DNA of 64,000 nucleotides, taken from NCBI RefSeq assembly GCF_012317585.1, contig NZ_CP042909.1, positions 1,178,001 through 1,242,000 of the forward strand, read 5' to 3'. The notes beneath the pieces were generated by a model. That model was given only the letters and a program-made list of their open reading frames with translations. It was not told the origin of the DNA and ran no database searches. Positions 44,550 to 53,695 of the stretch are shown piece by piece; position 1 is the stretch's first letter, and every line of letters begins with the position of its first letter. This stretch comes from Thermosulfurimonas marina (lineage in GTDB: Bacteria > Desulfobacterota > Thermodesulfobacteria > Thermodesulfobacteriales > Thermodesulfobacteriaceae). The translations under genes were made by a program, and so were the position numbers.

Positions 44550-47500
44550 CTAAAGCACCAGGCGGCGCTCGCGTTTGATGCGGTGGTCCAGGTAATAGAG
44601 CACCGGGACCACCATACGGGAAAAGAGGGTGGAGGCCACCTCTCCGGCCATGAGCGAAAGGGCCAGGCCGTTAAAGATGGGATCAAAGAGGATGACGAAG
44701 CTGCCCACCACCACGGCTGCGGCCGTAAGGAGCATGGGCCGAAAGCGTACCGCCCCGGCGTCAATCACCGCCTCCTCCAGTTCCCAGCCCTGGGCCAGGC
44801 GGAGCTCGATGAAGTCCGCCAGGATGATGGAGTTGCGCACCACGATTCCCGCCCCGGCAATGAACCCGATCATGGAGGTGGCGGTGAAAAAGGCCCCGGT
44901 GAGGGCATGGGCCGGGAGGATGCCGATCAGGGAAAGGGGAATGGGGGCCAGGATCACCAGGGGCACGGTGTAGGACTTGAACCAGGCCACCACCAGGAAA
45001 TAGATCAGGACCAGGCAGGCGGCAAAGGCCAGCCCCAGATCCCGAAAGACCTCGTAGGTCACCTGCCACTCCCCATCCCACTTCACGGCCCACTGCCGGG
45101 CCGAAAAGGGTAGATGGGTATAAAGGATCTGGATGGGGCTTCCGTCCGGGGCCCGCAATTTGTGCAATTCCCTATTGATTTTGAGGATTCCGTAAATGGG
45201 GGCCTCTTCCCGACCGGCCATGTCTCCCACTACGTAGACCACGGGGTGGAGATTCTTGTGGTAGATGGGGTGGGGGAGCAGGCGCTTTTCCCAGGAGGCG
45301 ATCTCGGAAAGGGGCACCAACCTCCCGGTGGCACTCTTTACCCGGATCTCCGAAAGGTCCGGAAGAGAAGAGCGCTCGGCCTCCGGAAAGCGCACCCGGA
45401 GGTAAATGTCCTCCCGGGCCGTGGGATCGTGGAAGAGCCCCAGGACCTTTCCGGGAAGGGCGATCTCCAGGGCCTCGCGCACCCGCTCCGGACTTACCCC
45501 GGAAAGGGCGGCCTTGACCCGGTCTACCTTAAGGCGCCACTCCACCTGAGGCTCGGTCATGTACCAGTCCACATCCACCACTCCCGGGGTGCGGGAGAAG
45601 ATCTCCTTGATCCTGCGGGCCAGCTCGATCTGGGCCTCATAGTCCGGCCCGTAGACTTCGGCCACCAGCGACTGGAGGACCGGGGGCCCCGGGGGCACCT
45701 CGGCCACGGTGACCCGGGCCCCGTAGCGCCGGGCCACCTCGGTCACCAGAGGCCGCACCCGCTTGGCGATGTCGTGACTCTGGAGCTTGCGGTGGTGCTT
45801 GTTGACCAGGTTGACCTGGATGTCGGCCACGTGGTCGCCCTGCCGCAGGTAGTAGTGACGGATGAGGCCGTTAAAGTTGAAAGGGGCCGCGGTCCCCACG
45901 TAAAGCTGCATGTCGGTGATAAGGGGCTCTTTCATGAGGGCCGTGGCCATCTCCTCCGTGGCCTTGAGGGTCTCCTCCAGGGAGCTCCCCTCGGGCATGT
46001 TCACGATGATCTGGAATTCGTTTTTGTTGTCAAAGGGGAGCATCTTCACGTAGACCACCTTGAAGTAGATGAGCGCGCAGGAAAGGAGAAAGAGGACCCC
46101 TACGGTCAGAAGAAAGGCCCAGCGCCAGAGGATACTCCGGATGAGGTGCCCCATAAACCAGCGATAGGCCCGGGTGATTAGGGTCTCCCGGGTCTCGTGC
46201 TTGATGTCCTTGGGAAGGAGGTGGTAGGCCGTCCAGGGGGTGATGACGAAGGCCACCATGAGGGAAAGGAGCATGGCCACCGAGGCCCCCACGGGCATGG
46301 GTCGCATGTAAGGCCCCATGAGCCCCCGGACGAAGCCCATGGGGGCGATGGCCGCGATCACCGTGAGGGTGGCCAGGATCAGGGGGGCCTGGACCTCCAC
46401 CACCGCCCCTACGATCACGTCCCGGAAGGATTTGCCCCGATTTTCCGGAAGGTGGAGGTGGCGGACGATGTTTTCCACGTCCACAATGGGGTCGTCTACC
46501 AGGATACCGATGCAGAAGATGAGGGCGAAAAGGGTCACCCGGTTCAGGGTATAGCCGTAGAGATAATAGACCAGGAGGGTGATGGCCAGCACCGTGGGCA
46601 CGGCCACCAGGACCACCAAACTGGCCCGCACCCCCAGAAAAAGGGCGATGAGGACGGCCACGGAGACCGTGGCGATGATCAGGTGCTCCAGCAGGGTGTC
46701 GGTTTTGTCCTTGGCCGTTTCCCCGTAGTTGCGGGTGACGGTCACGTGGAGGTCCCGGGGGATGAGGTCCCCCTTGAGGGAATCCACCTTGGCCAGGATC
46801 TTTTCCGCCAGGCGGGTGGCGTTCCAGCCCTTGCGCTTGGCGACAGCCAGGGTCACCGCAGGATAGAGCCTGCCCGGCTCTCCCTGGACTCCGGCCTTGC
46901 GGGCCGCCGGGCCGGGGACCATGAAGACGTAGTGTTCTGGCTCCTCCGGCCCGTCCACGATCCGGGCCACATCCTTGAGAAAGACCGGCCGACCCGCCAC
47001 GGTCTTGAGGACCGTGTTTTCCAGATCCTTGAGGTCGGAGAAAAAGTTGTCCAGACGGACGGTGAAGGCCTTTCCTCCCTGGCGGTACTCGCCCACCAGA
47101 CGGGCCTGATTCTGCCCCTGAATGATCCGGGCCACTTCCACCGGATCCAGGCCCAGGGCGTAAATTTTTTCGGGCTCAAGCTCTATACGCACCTCCCGCC
47201 GGAGGCCCCCCTTGATAAAGGTCTCCGAGATCCCGGGGATGTTCCGGATCTCGTCGTCCACCCGGGCTACGATCTGCCGCAGGCGGAAGGCGTCGTAGCC
47301 CGGCCCCCAGAAGGTGAGGGTCACGATGGGTACATCGTCGATGGAGCGGGGCTTAAGGAGAGGCATGGAACAGCCCGGGGGAATCCAGTCCAGATGTTGA
47401 TAGAGCTTATCGTAGGTCTTGACCAGGCTCTTTTCTGTGTCCTCTCCTACATAAAAGCGCACCACCGTAAGGGCCCGGCCGTTCATGGCCGTGGAGTAGA

Positions 47501-47759
47501 CATATTCCACCCCCGGGATCTCCCAGAGGAGCTTTTCCATGGGGTTGATCACCCGCTGTTCGATCTCCTTGGCCGTGGCCCCGGGCATCTCCACAAAGAT
47601 GTCGATCATGGGGACCACGATCTGGGGTTCTTCCTCGCTGGGGGTATTGATTACCGCAAAGACCCCCAGGGCCAGCATGGCCATCACGATAAGGGGGGTG
47701 AGCTTGGAATCTACGAAATAATTGACGATGCGGGCGATAAAGCCGCGGGCCTCGTACAT
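44550..47759 (-). CDS. RND-family efflux transporter permease
   Basis: This 1069-residue inner-membrane pump has twelve predicted helices and two large periplasmic loops. N-terminal features are PSEEEPQIVVPMIDIFVEMPGA and EQRVINPMEKLL. TM4 carries the Asp pair in CIGILVDDPIVDVEN that relays protons in hydrophobe-type RND pumps. C-terminal GAGIVVRNSIILADF is the matching repeat. The substrate (metal, antibiotic, lipid) cannot be read from sequence. It is third in the tolC-adaptor-pump operon, 3 bp after the adaptor gene. Confidence 0.93.
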   Translation of the reverse strand: MYEARGFIARIVNYFVDSKLTPLIVMAMLALGVFAVINTPSEEEPQIVVPMIDIFVEMPGATAKEIEQRVINPMEKLLWEIPGVEYVYSTAMNGRALTVVRFYVGEDTEKSLVKTYDKLYQHLDWIPPGCSMPLLKPRSIDDVPIVTLTFWGPGYDAFRLRQIVARVDDEIRNIPGISETFIKGGLRREVRIELEPEKIYALGLDPVEVARIIQGQNQARLVGEYRQGGKAFTVRLDNFFSDLKDLENTVLKTVAGRPVFLKDVARIVDGPEEPEHYVFMVPGPAARKAGVQGEPGRLYPAVTLAVAKRKGWNATRLAEKILAKVDSLKGDLIPRDLHVTVTRNYGETAKDKTDTLLEHLIIATVSVAVLIALFLGVRASLVVLVAVPTVLAITLLVYYLYGYTLNRVTLFALIFCIGILVDDPIVDVENIVRHLHLPENRGKSFRDVIVGAVVEVQAPLILATLTVIAAIAPMGFVRGLMGPYMRPMPVGASVAMLLSLMVAFVITPWTAYHLLPKDIKHETRETLITRAYRWFMGHLIRSILWRWAFLLTVGVLFLLSCALIYFKVVYVKMLPFDNKNEFQIIVNMPEGSSLEETLKATEEMATALMKEPLITDMQLYVGTAAPFNFNGLIRHYYLRQGDHVADIQVNLVNKHHRKLQSHDIAKRVRPLVTEVARRYGARVTVAEVPPGPPVLQSLVAEVYGPDYEAQIELARRIKEIFSRTPGVVDVDWYMTEPQVEWRLKVDRVKAALSGVSPERVREALEIALPGKVLGLFHDPTAREDIYLRVRFPEAERSSLPDLSEIRVKSATGRLVPLSEIASWEKRLLPHPIYHKNLHPVVYVVGDMAGREEAPIYGILKINRELHKLRAPDGSPIQILYTHLPFSARQWAVKWDGEWQVTYEVFRDLGLAFAACLVLIYFLVVAWFKSYTVPLVILAPIPLSLIGILPAHALTGAFFTATSMIGFIAGAGIVVRNSIILADFIELRLAQGWELEEAVIDAGAVRFRPMLLTAAAVVVGSFVILFDPIFNGLALSLMAGEVASTLFSRMVVPVLYYLDHRIKRERRLVL

Positions 47760-47762
47760 GGA

Positions 47763-48923
47763 CTAAGCCCCCTCTATCCGGTCCCCTTCACGCAGCCCGA
47801 GAGGCGGGTGGACCACCACCCGCTCCCCGGCGGAGACCCCGGAAAGGACCTCCACCACGGCCTCGCATTCTACCCCTGGGCAGGCCGGAAGAAGTTTCCC
47901 CTCGTGTCGGAAGAAGGTCTTGCCGAGACGCACCACCCGCAGGCTCACCCGGCCGTCCTTTTCCACCACAAAAAGGGCCCGAAAACCTCCGCGATCCACC
48001 AGGGCCGCTCGGGGGACGAAAAGACCCTTTCTTTCCCCGATCGGGAAAAAGACCTGGGCGTAGCTTCCGGATGGAAGGGGAAAATCCGGGGGAAGGTCGG
48101 CCTTGACCGTAAAGGTGCGGCTTTCCGGACTTACGGCCGGGACCACCTCGGTCACTTTGAGCTTCAGGGAGCGGCCTGCGGCGGGGAAGGTGGCCCAGAT
48201 CTCCAGGCCCGGGGCCACTCGCTCGAAAAATTCCTCCTCCACCTGAAAGACCAGGCGTTTTCCGGCCTTCCGGCTTTCCACCTCCAAAAGCGGCTCCCCG
48301 GGACGGACGAAGGTCCCCTCATCCACCCACTTGCGGACCACCCTTCCCGAAAAGGGGGCCCGGAGGACCGTGTAGGGAAGGAGGCTCCGGACTTGGTTGA
48401 GACGGGCCTCGATCTCCTTCATGCGGGCCGCCAGAGCCTCTTTCTGGGCCGAAAGAGCTTCGTACTCCGACTTTTTGGCCTCAAACTCTTCGGCGGTGGC
48501 CGCCTCTTCTTTGTAAAGCTTGGCGAAACGCCGATATTCGGCCTCGGCAAACCGCAAGCGGGCCGAGACCGCGGAAAGCTCATGGGAAAGGGCGCGATGG
48601 GCCTCAGAGAGGGCCCGGATCCTTTCCCGGATCTCCTGATCGTCCAGCCGGAGGAGCACCTCTCCCTTCCGCACCCGATCGCCTTCGGCTACCCGCACCT
48701 CCCGCACGAATCCCCCTACCTTGGAGGAAAGTCGGGCCCTTTCCCGGGCCTCCACCGTACCGGGAAGCTCCCGGTAAAGGGCTACCCTTTCTTCTTTGAG
48801 GGTCAGGGTTTGAGCCTTAACCGTGCGGCCGGCTCCCGGGGTTTTCCTTTCCGGGGCCTCCTTGCCGCAGGCCCCGATTACCAAAAGCAATACCAGGGCC
48901 AGGAACCCTTTAAGGTTTTTCAT
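47763..48923 (-). CDS. RND periplasmic adaptor (membrane fusion) lipoprotein
   Basis: This 386-residue adaptor starts with a lipoprotein signal ending VIGAC. A lipoyl half (GTVEARERARLSSKVGGFV), a long coiled-coil hairpin (about 90-175, with heptads such as ALSAQKEALAARMKEIEARL), the second lipoyl half (VLRAPFSGRVVRKWVDEG) and beta-barrel and membrane-proximal domains follow. It links the pump to the TolC channel. The ATG at 48923 sits behind GGAGG; sequence upstream in frame is the complement of tolC and not part of it. It overlaps the tolC stop by 14 bp. Confidence 0.93.
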   Translation of the reverse strand: MKNLKGFLALVLLLVIGACGKEAPERKTPGAGRTVKAQTLTLKEERVALYRELPGTVEARERARLSSKVGGFVREVRVAEGDRVRKGEVLLRLDDQEIRERIRALSEAHRALSHELSAVSARLRFAEAEYRRFAKLYKEEAATAEEFEAKKSEYEALSAQKEALAARMKEIEARLNQVRSLLPYTVLRAPFSGRVVRKWVDEGTFVRPGEPLLEVESRKAGKRLVFQVEEEFFERVAPGLEIWATFPAAGRSLKLKVTEVVPAVSPESRTFTVKADLPPDFPLPSGSYAQVFFPIGERKGLFVPRAALVDRGGFRALFVVEKDGRVSLRVVRLGKTFFRHEGKLLPACPGVECEAVVEVLSGVSAGERVVVHPPLGLREGDRIEGA

Positions 48924-50277
48924 GGCAGGCCTCCGCAGGGGTTGGCTTGCGGCCCATAAGGCCGGAGACGAAGCGCAGGCGGGCGGCTGCCAGGCGCAGG
49001 TGGTAAAGGGCCTCAAGATGCATGAGACGGGCCCGTTTGAGGGCGGTCTCCGCCTGCTGAAGCTCCACCAGGAGGGCCAGACCCGCGGCATAGCGCTTCT
49101 GGATGAGTCTCAGACCCTCTTCGGCCTGGGCTACGGATTTTTCGGTGACCTCCACCTGTTTGCGGGCCGTGGAAAGGGCAGAGAGGGCCTCGGTGACCTG
49201 ATGGGACACCTCGCGCCGATATTGACGCAGTCGGGCCTCGGCGGAAAGAAGCTCGGCCCGGGCCCGGGAAAGGGCCGCCCGATCCCGAAATCCTTTAAAA
49301 ATATTGAAGTTCACCTCGGCCATTAAAGTATAGGCCTCTCCGTCGGCCCCTCCGGTGAGGGGGTCTTCGGCGTTGGTTTCGTAAATCCCCTTGAGATTCA
49401 CCGAGGGCAGAAACCGCCAGCGGGCCTCCTTGACCGCCAGCCGGGCCTGACGCACCCGGGCCTCCTCCACCCGCAGGTCCGGACGCCACCTCTGGGCGGC
49501 GCAAAGCCAAACCTTCTCTGTTGTGGTCTCCGGAATCCTAAAAGAAGAGGGCTTCTCTAGATCCCAGCGGGTCTCAAGGGGGGTCCCTAAGACCAGGTTC
49601 AGGGCCGAAAGGGCCACCCGCAGGTCGTGCCGCCCGGCCTCGAGGTCCCTTTCCTGGCGAGCCAGAAAGACCCGGGCCTCAAGGAGATCCGACTTAAGGG
49701 CCCGGCCGGCCCGAAAACGACTCTCCACCACCTGGAGATTTTCCCGCGCGGTGCGTACGGCCTCCTCTAGTACCTGCACCCGCTCTTCGGCCAGAAGGGC
49801 CTCGAGGTAGGTCCGTTCCACCTCGAAAAGGACCCGTTCCCTTACGGCCTCCAGGTAATCTTCGGCCTGGGCCAGGGAAAGACGTGCCCGGCGAAGGCCC
49901 AAGATCTCCCGGCCCTGGTTGAAGATGGGCTGAGTAAGCACGAACTGGGTCTGCCAGTTGGTATAGTCCACGGGATGATTGAGGTGATCCAGGTAAAAAT
50001 CCTCGGCCTTGAAGTTCTTCTGGGCCAGCTTGTAGGAGAAGACCTGCACGGGGCTGTCCGTGCGGGCGTAGACTAGACGGAGGTCTATACGAGGAAGGAA
50101 GGCCCCCCGGGCCTCCTTTACCCCGGCCCGGGCCGCGGCCACCTCCTCCCGCGCCGCCTTGATCAGGGGATTCTGCGCTAGAGCCAATTGACGGGCCTTC
50201 TCTAGGGTGAGGGGCTCGGCGGCCGCGAGCCCCACCCACCAGAGGACCATCCCCAAGGCCCAGAAGATCCTCCACAT
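48910..50277 (-). CDS. TolC-family outer-membrane efflux protein
   Basis: This 455-residue protein has a signal peptide (MWRIFWALGMVLWWVGLAAA) followed by the repeated TolC pattern. Repeat 1 is PLTLEKARQLALAQNPLIKAA with long helices, and repeat 2 has WRPDLRVEEARVRQARLAVKEARW. The end lacks an obvious second hairpin remnant. It forms the outer-membrane duct of the RND system. The ATG at 50277 was chosen for GGAGGG four bases upstream. It is first in the operon with adaptor and pump. Confidence 0.92.
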   Translation of the reverse strand: MWRIFWALGMVLWWVGLAAAEPLTLEKARQLALAQNPLIKAAREEVAAARAGVKEARGAFLPRIDLRLVYARTDSPVQVFSYKLAQKNFKAEDFYLDHLNHPVDYTNWQTQFVLTQPIFNQGREILGLRRARLSLAQAEDYLEAVRERVLFEVERTYLEALLAEERVQVLEEAVRTARENLQVVESRFRAGRALKSDLLEARVFLARQERDLEAGRHDLRVALSALNLVLGTPLETRWDLEKPSSFRIPETTTEKVWLCAAQRWRPDLRVEEARVRQARLAVKEARWRFLPSVNLKGIYETNAEDPLTGGADGEAYTLMAEVNFNIFKGFRDRAALSRARAELLSAEARLRQYRREVSHQVTEALSALSTARKQVEVTEKSVAQAEEGLRLIQKRYAAGLALLVELQQAETALKRARLMHLEALYHLRLAAARLRFVSGLMGRKPTPAEACHEKP

Positions 50278-50337
50278 AGCACCCTCCACTATAAGGACCT
50301 TTCCCCTTCCTGGCAAGGGGGGTTTGCCTCGCGATCT

Positions 50338-51042
50338 CTACCAATCTTTCTCTTTCTTTTTCTTTCGGGCCTCTTTCCAGGGAAGACGCTTCTTTTTTCC
50401 GCGGGTGAGTTTACGCCAGGGGACTTCGGTATCCGGGCGGAAGGGGATGATGGGTTCGGGTTCGGGCTCCGGCTCTTGGGATTTGGGGGCGTAGCGGGCC
50501 CGAAACTTTTCGTCCACCCGGGGTCCTTTGAGGGCCGCGGGTGGAAGCCAGGCCGAAAGATAGAGTTTCTCGAGGAAACGCAGAAAGATCGCCCCCTCCC
50601 TTGCGGCCCGGAGGGGATCTACCTCCACCAGAAGGGCTCCTCGTCTGCGGGCCAGGCGCTCGGCCAGATCCCTCTCCGGGCTCATCAGGGCCGGCTGCGG
50701 GTTGCGCCAGCCCTCCTCGGAGACCCGGATCCAGGCCCGGGGCTTTACCGGAAGCCAGAGCCTTTGGGGGAGGTCTTCGGTATAGGCCGGGGCCCCGTAG
50801 TGTCGGGTGCGGGCCCTCACCCTCCCGGCCTCCGGGAGATACTCAAAGGTTTCCCGGCCAAAGACCTCCAGGGCTACCTCCAGCTCCCGGCGTCTTACTC
50901 CCCGGAAACCCTCGGTCTCGCTCAGGGCCTGATGAAGATCTTTGAGCTTTACAAAACCGGATTCATCTGGTATGAGCCCAAACTCGTCCGGCCGCCAGGC
51001 CAGGATATAAGAAACCATCTTAAGAAGCGCCTGCGGTTTCAT
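50338..51042 (-). CDS. Tpt1/KptA-like protein lacking catalytic residues
   Basis: This 234-residue protein aligns with RNA 2'-phosphotransferases (KptA, Tpt1). LLKMVSYILAWRPDEFGL matches the 'FLSFVLRHKPE..G' helix, then come RVRARTRHYGAP and the end LEKLYLSAWLPP. The catalytic Arg-His of 'LRH' is replaced by A15-W16, and the NAD+-binding HGT stretch appears as LPVKP, so transferase activity is unlikely. The last about 55 residues are low-complexity, Glu-Pro repeats then Lys/Arg-rich (RGKKKRLPWKEARKKKKEK), suggesting nucleic-acid contact. It is divergent from rpoD. No good ribosome site precedes the ATG. A repurposed NAD- or RNA-binding protein is the likeliest reading. Confidence 0.7.
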   Translation of the reverse strand: MKPQALLKMVSYILAWRPDEFGLIPDESGFVKLKDLHQALSETEGFRGVRRRELEVALEVFGRETFEYLPEAGRVRARTRHYGAPAYTEDLPQRLWLPVKPRAWIRVSEEGWRNPQPALMSPERDLAERLARRRGALLVEVDPLRAAREGAIFLRFLEKLYLSAWLPPAALKGPRVDEKFRARYAPKSQEPEPEPEPIIPFRPDTEVPWRKLTRGKKKRLPWKEARKKKKEKDW

Positions 51043-51075
51043 GAGCCCGAAGAATGCTTAACATTTTAAAAGGGC

Positions 51076-51104
51076 TTGTCAATGACCGAAAGGTTTGTTA
51101 TAAA
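51076..51104 (+). promoter_or_regulatory. Putative promoter of rpoD
   Basis: TTGTCA (51076-51081) and TATAAA (51099-51104) are 17 bp apart, about 35 bases before the rpoD ATG. A second TATAA-like stretch (51106) follows. This is one of the better matches to consensus in the window. Confidence 0.6.
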
Positions 51105-51138
51105 CTATAAGTTCATACGGAAAGGGTGGTGAGATCCT

Positions 51139-52473
51139 ATGAGTACCCGTAAGGAGCTTGAGAAAAAGCTACTGGAGATGGGGAAGGAGGGGGCCATCAC
51201 CTACGAGGCCCTCAACGAGATCCTTCCGGAAAACTATGACGATCCGGAGAAGATCGAGGAGATCTTTGATTTTCTTTCCCGGAACAACATCGAGATCCTG
51301 GACGAAAAACAACTTTATGAAAAGGAAGAGTGGGTAGAAAAGGAGGCCCAGAAGAAGATCCAGGAGCTTTCCACGCTTTCGGAGACGGAGCTGGAGCCCT
51401 CGGAGGAGCCCGAGCCCACCACTGAGTCGGAGGAGGTCACCAGCCTCTATCTCAAGGAGATGGGTAAATACCCCCTCCTTACCCCGGAAAGGGAGGCGGA
51501 GCTTTCCAAGATCATTCGGGGCGGCTTTTATGCCATCGTGGAGGCCTTTGAGAACTTCCCGGAGGATCTTCCCGAGATTCGGGCCATGAAGGAAGAAATC
51601 GCCCTCTGGCGCAAGCGGGATCCGGGGCTCAAGCCCAAAAAGAGCCTTCTCAATATTCTGGTGAAAAAGGCCCGGGAACTTTCCGCCAGGTATCCGGATC
51701 ATCCTCAGGTCCAGGACCTCCGCCGCCTGGTGGAGGAAAAGGCCGCGGAGATCGAGGCCGCCAAGGACGAAATGGTCAAGGCCAATCTGCGCCTGGTGGT
51801 CTCCATTGCCAAACGATATATCGGGCAGGGGCTTCCCCTCTCCGACCTCATTCAGGAAGGGAATCTGGGGCTTATGCGGGCGGTCTTTCGTTTTGACTAC
51901 CGCAAAGGGAATAAGTTCAGCACCTATGCCTCCTGGTGGATCCGTCAGGCCATAACCCGGGCCATTCTGGACAAGACCCGCACCATTCGCCTTCCGGTAC
52001 ACTTTCTGGAGTTACGCAGCCAGTTCTTCAAGGCCTTCTACGAGTTGGTCAAGGAACTGGGGCGAGAGCCTACTCCGGCAGAGCTCTCCGAGCGTACAGG
52101 CCTTCCCCAGGAGAAGATCCTCACCATCTTTGAGGCCTCGAGAGAGCCGGTCTCCCTGGAACTGCCCATCGGCGATGAGGACAGCACCCTGGGAGACTTC
52201 ATCGAGAACAAGGACAGTCCCTCCCCTTATGAAGAGGTCAAGGACCGGGATCTTTCCGAAAAGATCCGCAGTCTCCTTTCCACGCTCTCTCCCCGGGAGG
52301 AAAAGATCATTCGCCTGCGCTTCGGGATCGGGGAGGAGGGTGAATATACCCTGGAGGAGATCGGCAAGCGCTTCGGGGTCTCTCGGGAGCGCATCCGGCA
52401 GATCGAAAAAAAAGCCCTCTCCCGGCTGCGCCAGATGACCGAACAGGAAAACATCAAGTACAAGGAGAAGTAA
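51139..52473 (+). CDS. rpoD: Housekeeping RNA polymerase sigma factor
   Basis: This 444-residue sigma-70 has region 1.1 (about 5-55, ITYEALNEILPENYDD), region 1.2 (SLYLKEMGKYPLLTPEREAEL) and a short non-conserved linker. Region 2 (NLRLVVSIAKRYIGQGLPLSDLIQ and SWWIRQAITRAI), region 3 and region 4 with the RERIRQIEKKALSRLR helix-turn-helix follow. Region 1.1 and full region 4 make it the primary sigma factor, shorter than the proteobacterial 600-residue type. A secreted small protein starts directly after its stop. Confidence 0.96.
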   Translation: MSTRKELEKKLLEMGKEGAITYEALNEILPENYDDPEKIEEIFDFLSRNNIEILDEKQLYEKEEWVEKEAQKKIQELSTLSETELEPSEEPEPTTESEEVTSLYLKEMGKYPLLTPEREAELSKIIRGGFYAIVEAFENFPEDLPEIRAMKEEIALWRKRDPGLKPKKSLLNILVKKARELSARYPDHPQVQDLRRLVEEKAAEIEAAKDEMVKANLRLVVSIAKRYIGQGLPLSDLIQEGNLGLMRAVFRFDYRKGNKFSTYASWWIRQAITRAILDKTRTIRLPVHFLELRSQFFKAFYELVKELGREPTPAELSERTGLPQEKILTIFEASREPVSLELPIGDEDSTLGDFIENKDSPSPYEEVKDRDLSEKIRSLLSTLSPREEKIIRLRFGIGEEGEYTLEEIGKRFGVSRERIRQIEKKALSRLRQMTEQENIKYKEK

Positions 52474-52971
52474 GTGCTCCGGCGGCTCCTTTTAGCGCTC
52501 CTTGTTCTGGCCCTCGCCTTTCCCCTTTGGGCCTTGAATTATACCGATCTTTATCCTTATCTGCCGGAGCTTCCGGGTTTTAAGGCCTCAGAGCCCACGG
52601 GCATGAAGGTGGCCACTCCGGGTGGGGAGATGGTGAGTGCGGAAAGAAACTATGAGGCCGGGCCCCGCAGACTCACCGCCCGCATCTTGATGGGGCAGAT
52701 GGCCGCGGGCCTCTGGTTCCCCTTCGCCATGCAGATCTCCTACGATACTCCGGAGGAAAAGCTGGAATCCCTCAAGATCGAGGGGCTTCCGGCCAAAAGA
52801 ATTACCCACAAAAAGAGCCCCGGAGGGACCCTCCTGGTCCTCCTTTCCCGAGAAAAGACTGCCCTCCCGGCCCTTTTTATGCTGGAATGTCAGGGGATGG
52901 TCCCGGCCGAGGTGGAGCCTCTCCTCAAACACTTTCGTCTTTCGGAGCTGGCCCGCAAGCTTAACCCCTGA
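52474..52971 (+). CDS. Small secreted protein of unknown function
   Basis: I do not recognise this 165-residue protein. It starts with GTG immediately after the rpoD stop, so it is read through with rpoD. The N-terminus is a clear signal peptide (MLRRLLLALLVLALAFPLWA). The mature part is a mixed alpha/beta domain with a conserved-looking run LPELPGFKASEPTGMKV and a C-terminal amphipathic helix. It has one internal Cys (LECQG) and no other known motif. Related short proteins are found beside sigma or transport genes of sulfur bacteria, but this is a weak impression. Its end overlaps the convergent gene by 11 bp. Confidence 0.7.
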   Translation: MLRRLLLALLVLALAFPLWALNYTDLYPYLPELPGFKASEPTGMKVATPGGEMVSAERNYEAGPRRLTARILMGQMAAGLWFPFAMQISYDTPEEKLESLKIEGLPAKRITHKKSPGGTLLVLLSREKTALPALFMLECQGMVPAEVEPLLKHFRLSELARKLNP

Positions 52972-53575
52972 GGGCTTCGGCCAGATGGTGCAAGAGTTCC
53001 CGGGGATGGGCATAACTTTCCTTTTGGGCGGCAATTTCTGAGAGTTCGCGGTCTTTTACCCTTAAGCCCGAGAGTCTTTCGGCCACCTGGGCTCCGGAAG
53101 CCGGAAAATGGAGCCCTTTGATCCGGGCCAGGACCTCGGCCGGCCAGCCCACCCCCAGGATCTTGGCCCCTTCCTCAATAACACTGGAAAAGAAGATCAG
53201 GGCGTCCCGGCCTTCCTTGATTTCCCGATAGGCCATCTTGGCCAGTCCGCCTGCGGTGTGGGCCTTGGGAGTCTTCTCCTGGAGTTCCCCCTCCAGTTTC
53301 ATCATCACCAGTTCCGGGTCGGCACGCAGGATGTTGCGTACCGTCTGGCGGGTGAGCCCCAGGAAGGCGGCGATGTCGTCCTCGGTCTTGAAGGTTTCTT
53401 CGGCCAGCACCACCGCGTAAGCGGCCTCCATGAGGCTGGTCACCCAGGTGAGGTTGCGCAGTTCGATAAGTTTGCGAGGACCCCCTAGGATCTCTAAGGC
53501 CTTGAGAAAGACCCGCAGGGCCTGGGCGTCTACATCCCTTTCCTTGATCTCTTCCGCTCCCACCACGATGGGCAT
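52961..53575 (-). CDS. Putative helix-turn-helix regulator (near-KaiC-domain-like)
   Basis: This 204-residue protein has a helix-turn-helix in the middle (EDDIAAFLGLTRQTVRNILRAD, about 64-85) and a helical C-terminal domain rich in Glu, Lys and Ala. The layout resembles the 'near KaiC' probable regulatory family in archaea and thermophilic bacteria, but I am only moderately sure. It has no enzyme motifs. The GGGGGGTGAG box precedes its ATG. It is divergent from fmdE with a 120 bp gap, so it may regulate that gene; this is inferred from position only. Confidence 0.55.
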   Translation of the reverse strand: MPIVVGAEEIKERDVDAQALRVFLKALEILGGPRKLIELRNLTWVTSLMEAAYAVVLAEETFKTEDDIAAFLGLTRQTVRNILRADPELVMMKLEGELQEKTPKAHTAGGLAKMAYREIKEGRDALIFFSSVIEEGAKILGVGWPAEVLARIKGLHFPASGAQVAERLSGLRVKDRELSEIAAQKESYAHPRELLHHLAEALRG

Positions 53576-53695
53576 TTTCTCACCCCCCGGAAAATCTTTT
53601 CTAAAGTAAAATTAAGCATCCTTTTTCTGGAGGCCAGTTAGCTTTTGGCCTTCGGTGCGGTAGATTAAAGACAACCTAAGAGAAGGAGGCCTCCC

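Noticed and set aside
46197-48959. A 920-codon open frame on the plus strand opposite the RND pump and adaptor
   Set aside because: It is the complement of two well-supported genes, its product is rich in Gly, His, Asp and Arg with no domain, and it has no ribosome site. It is a by-product of GC-rich third positions.
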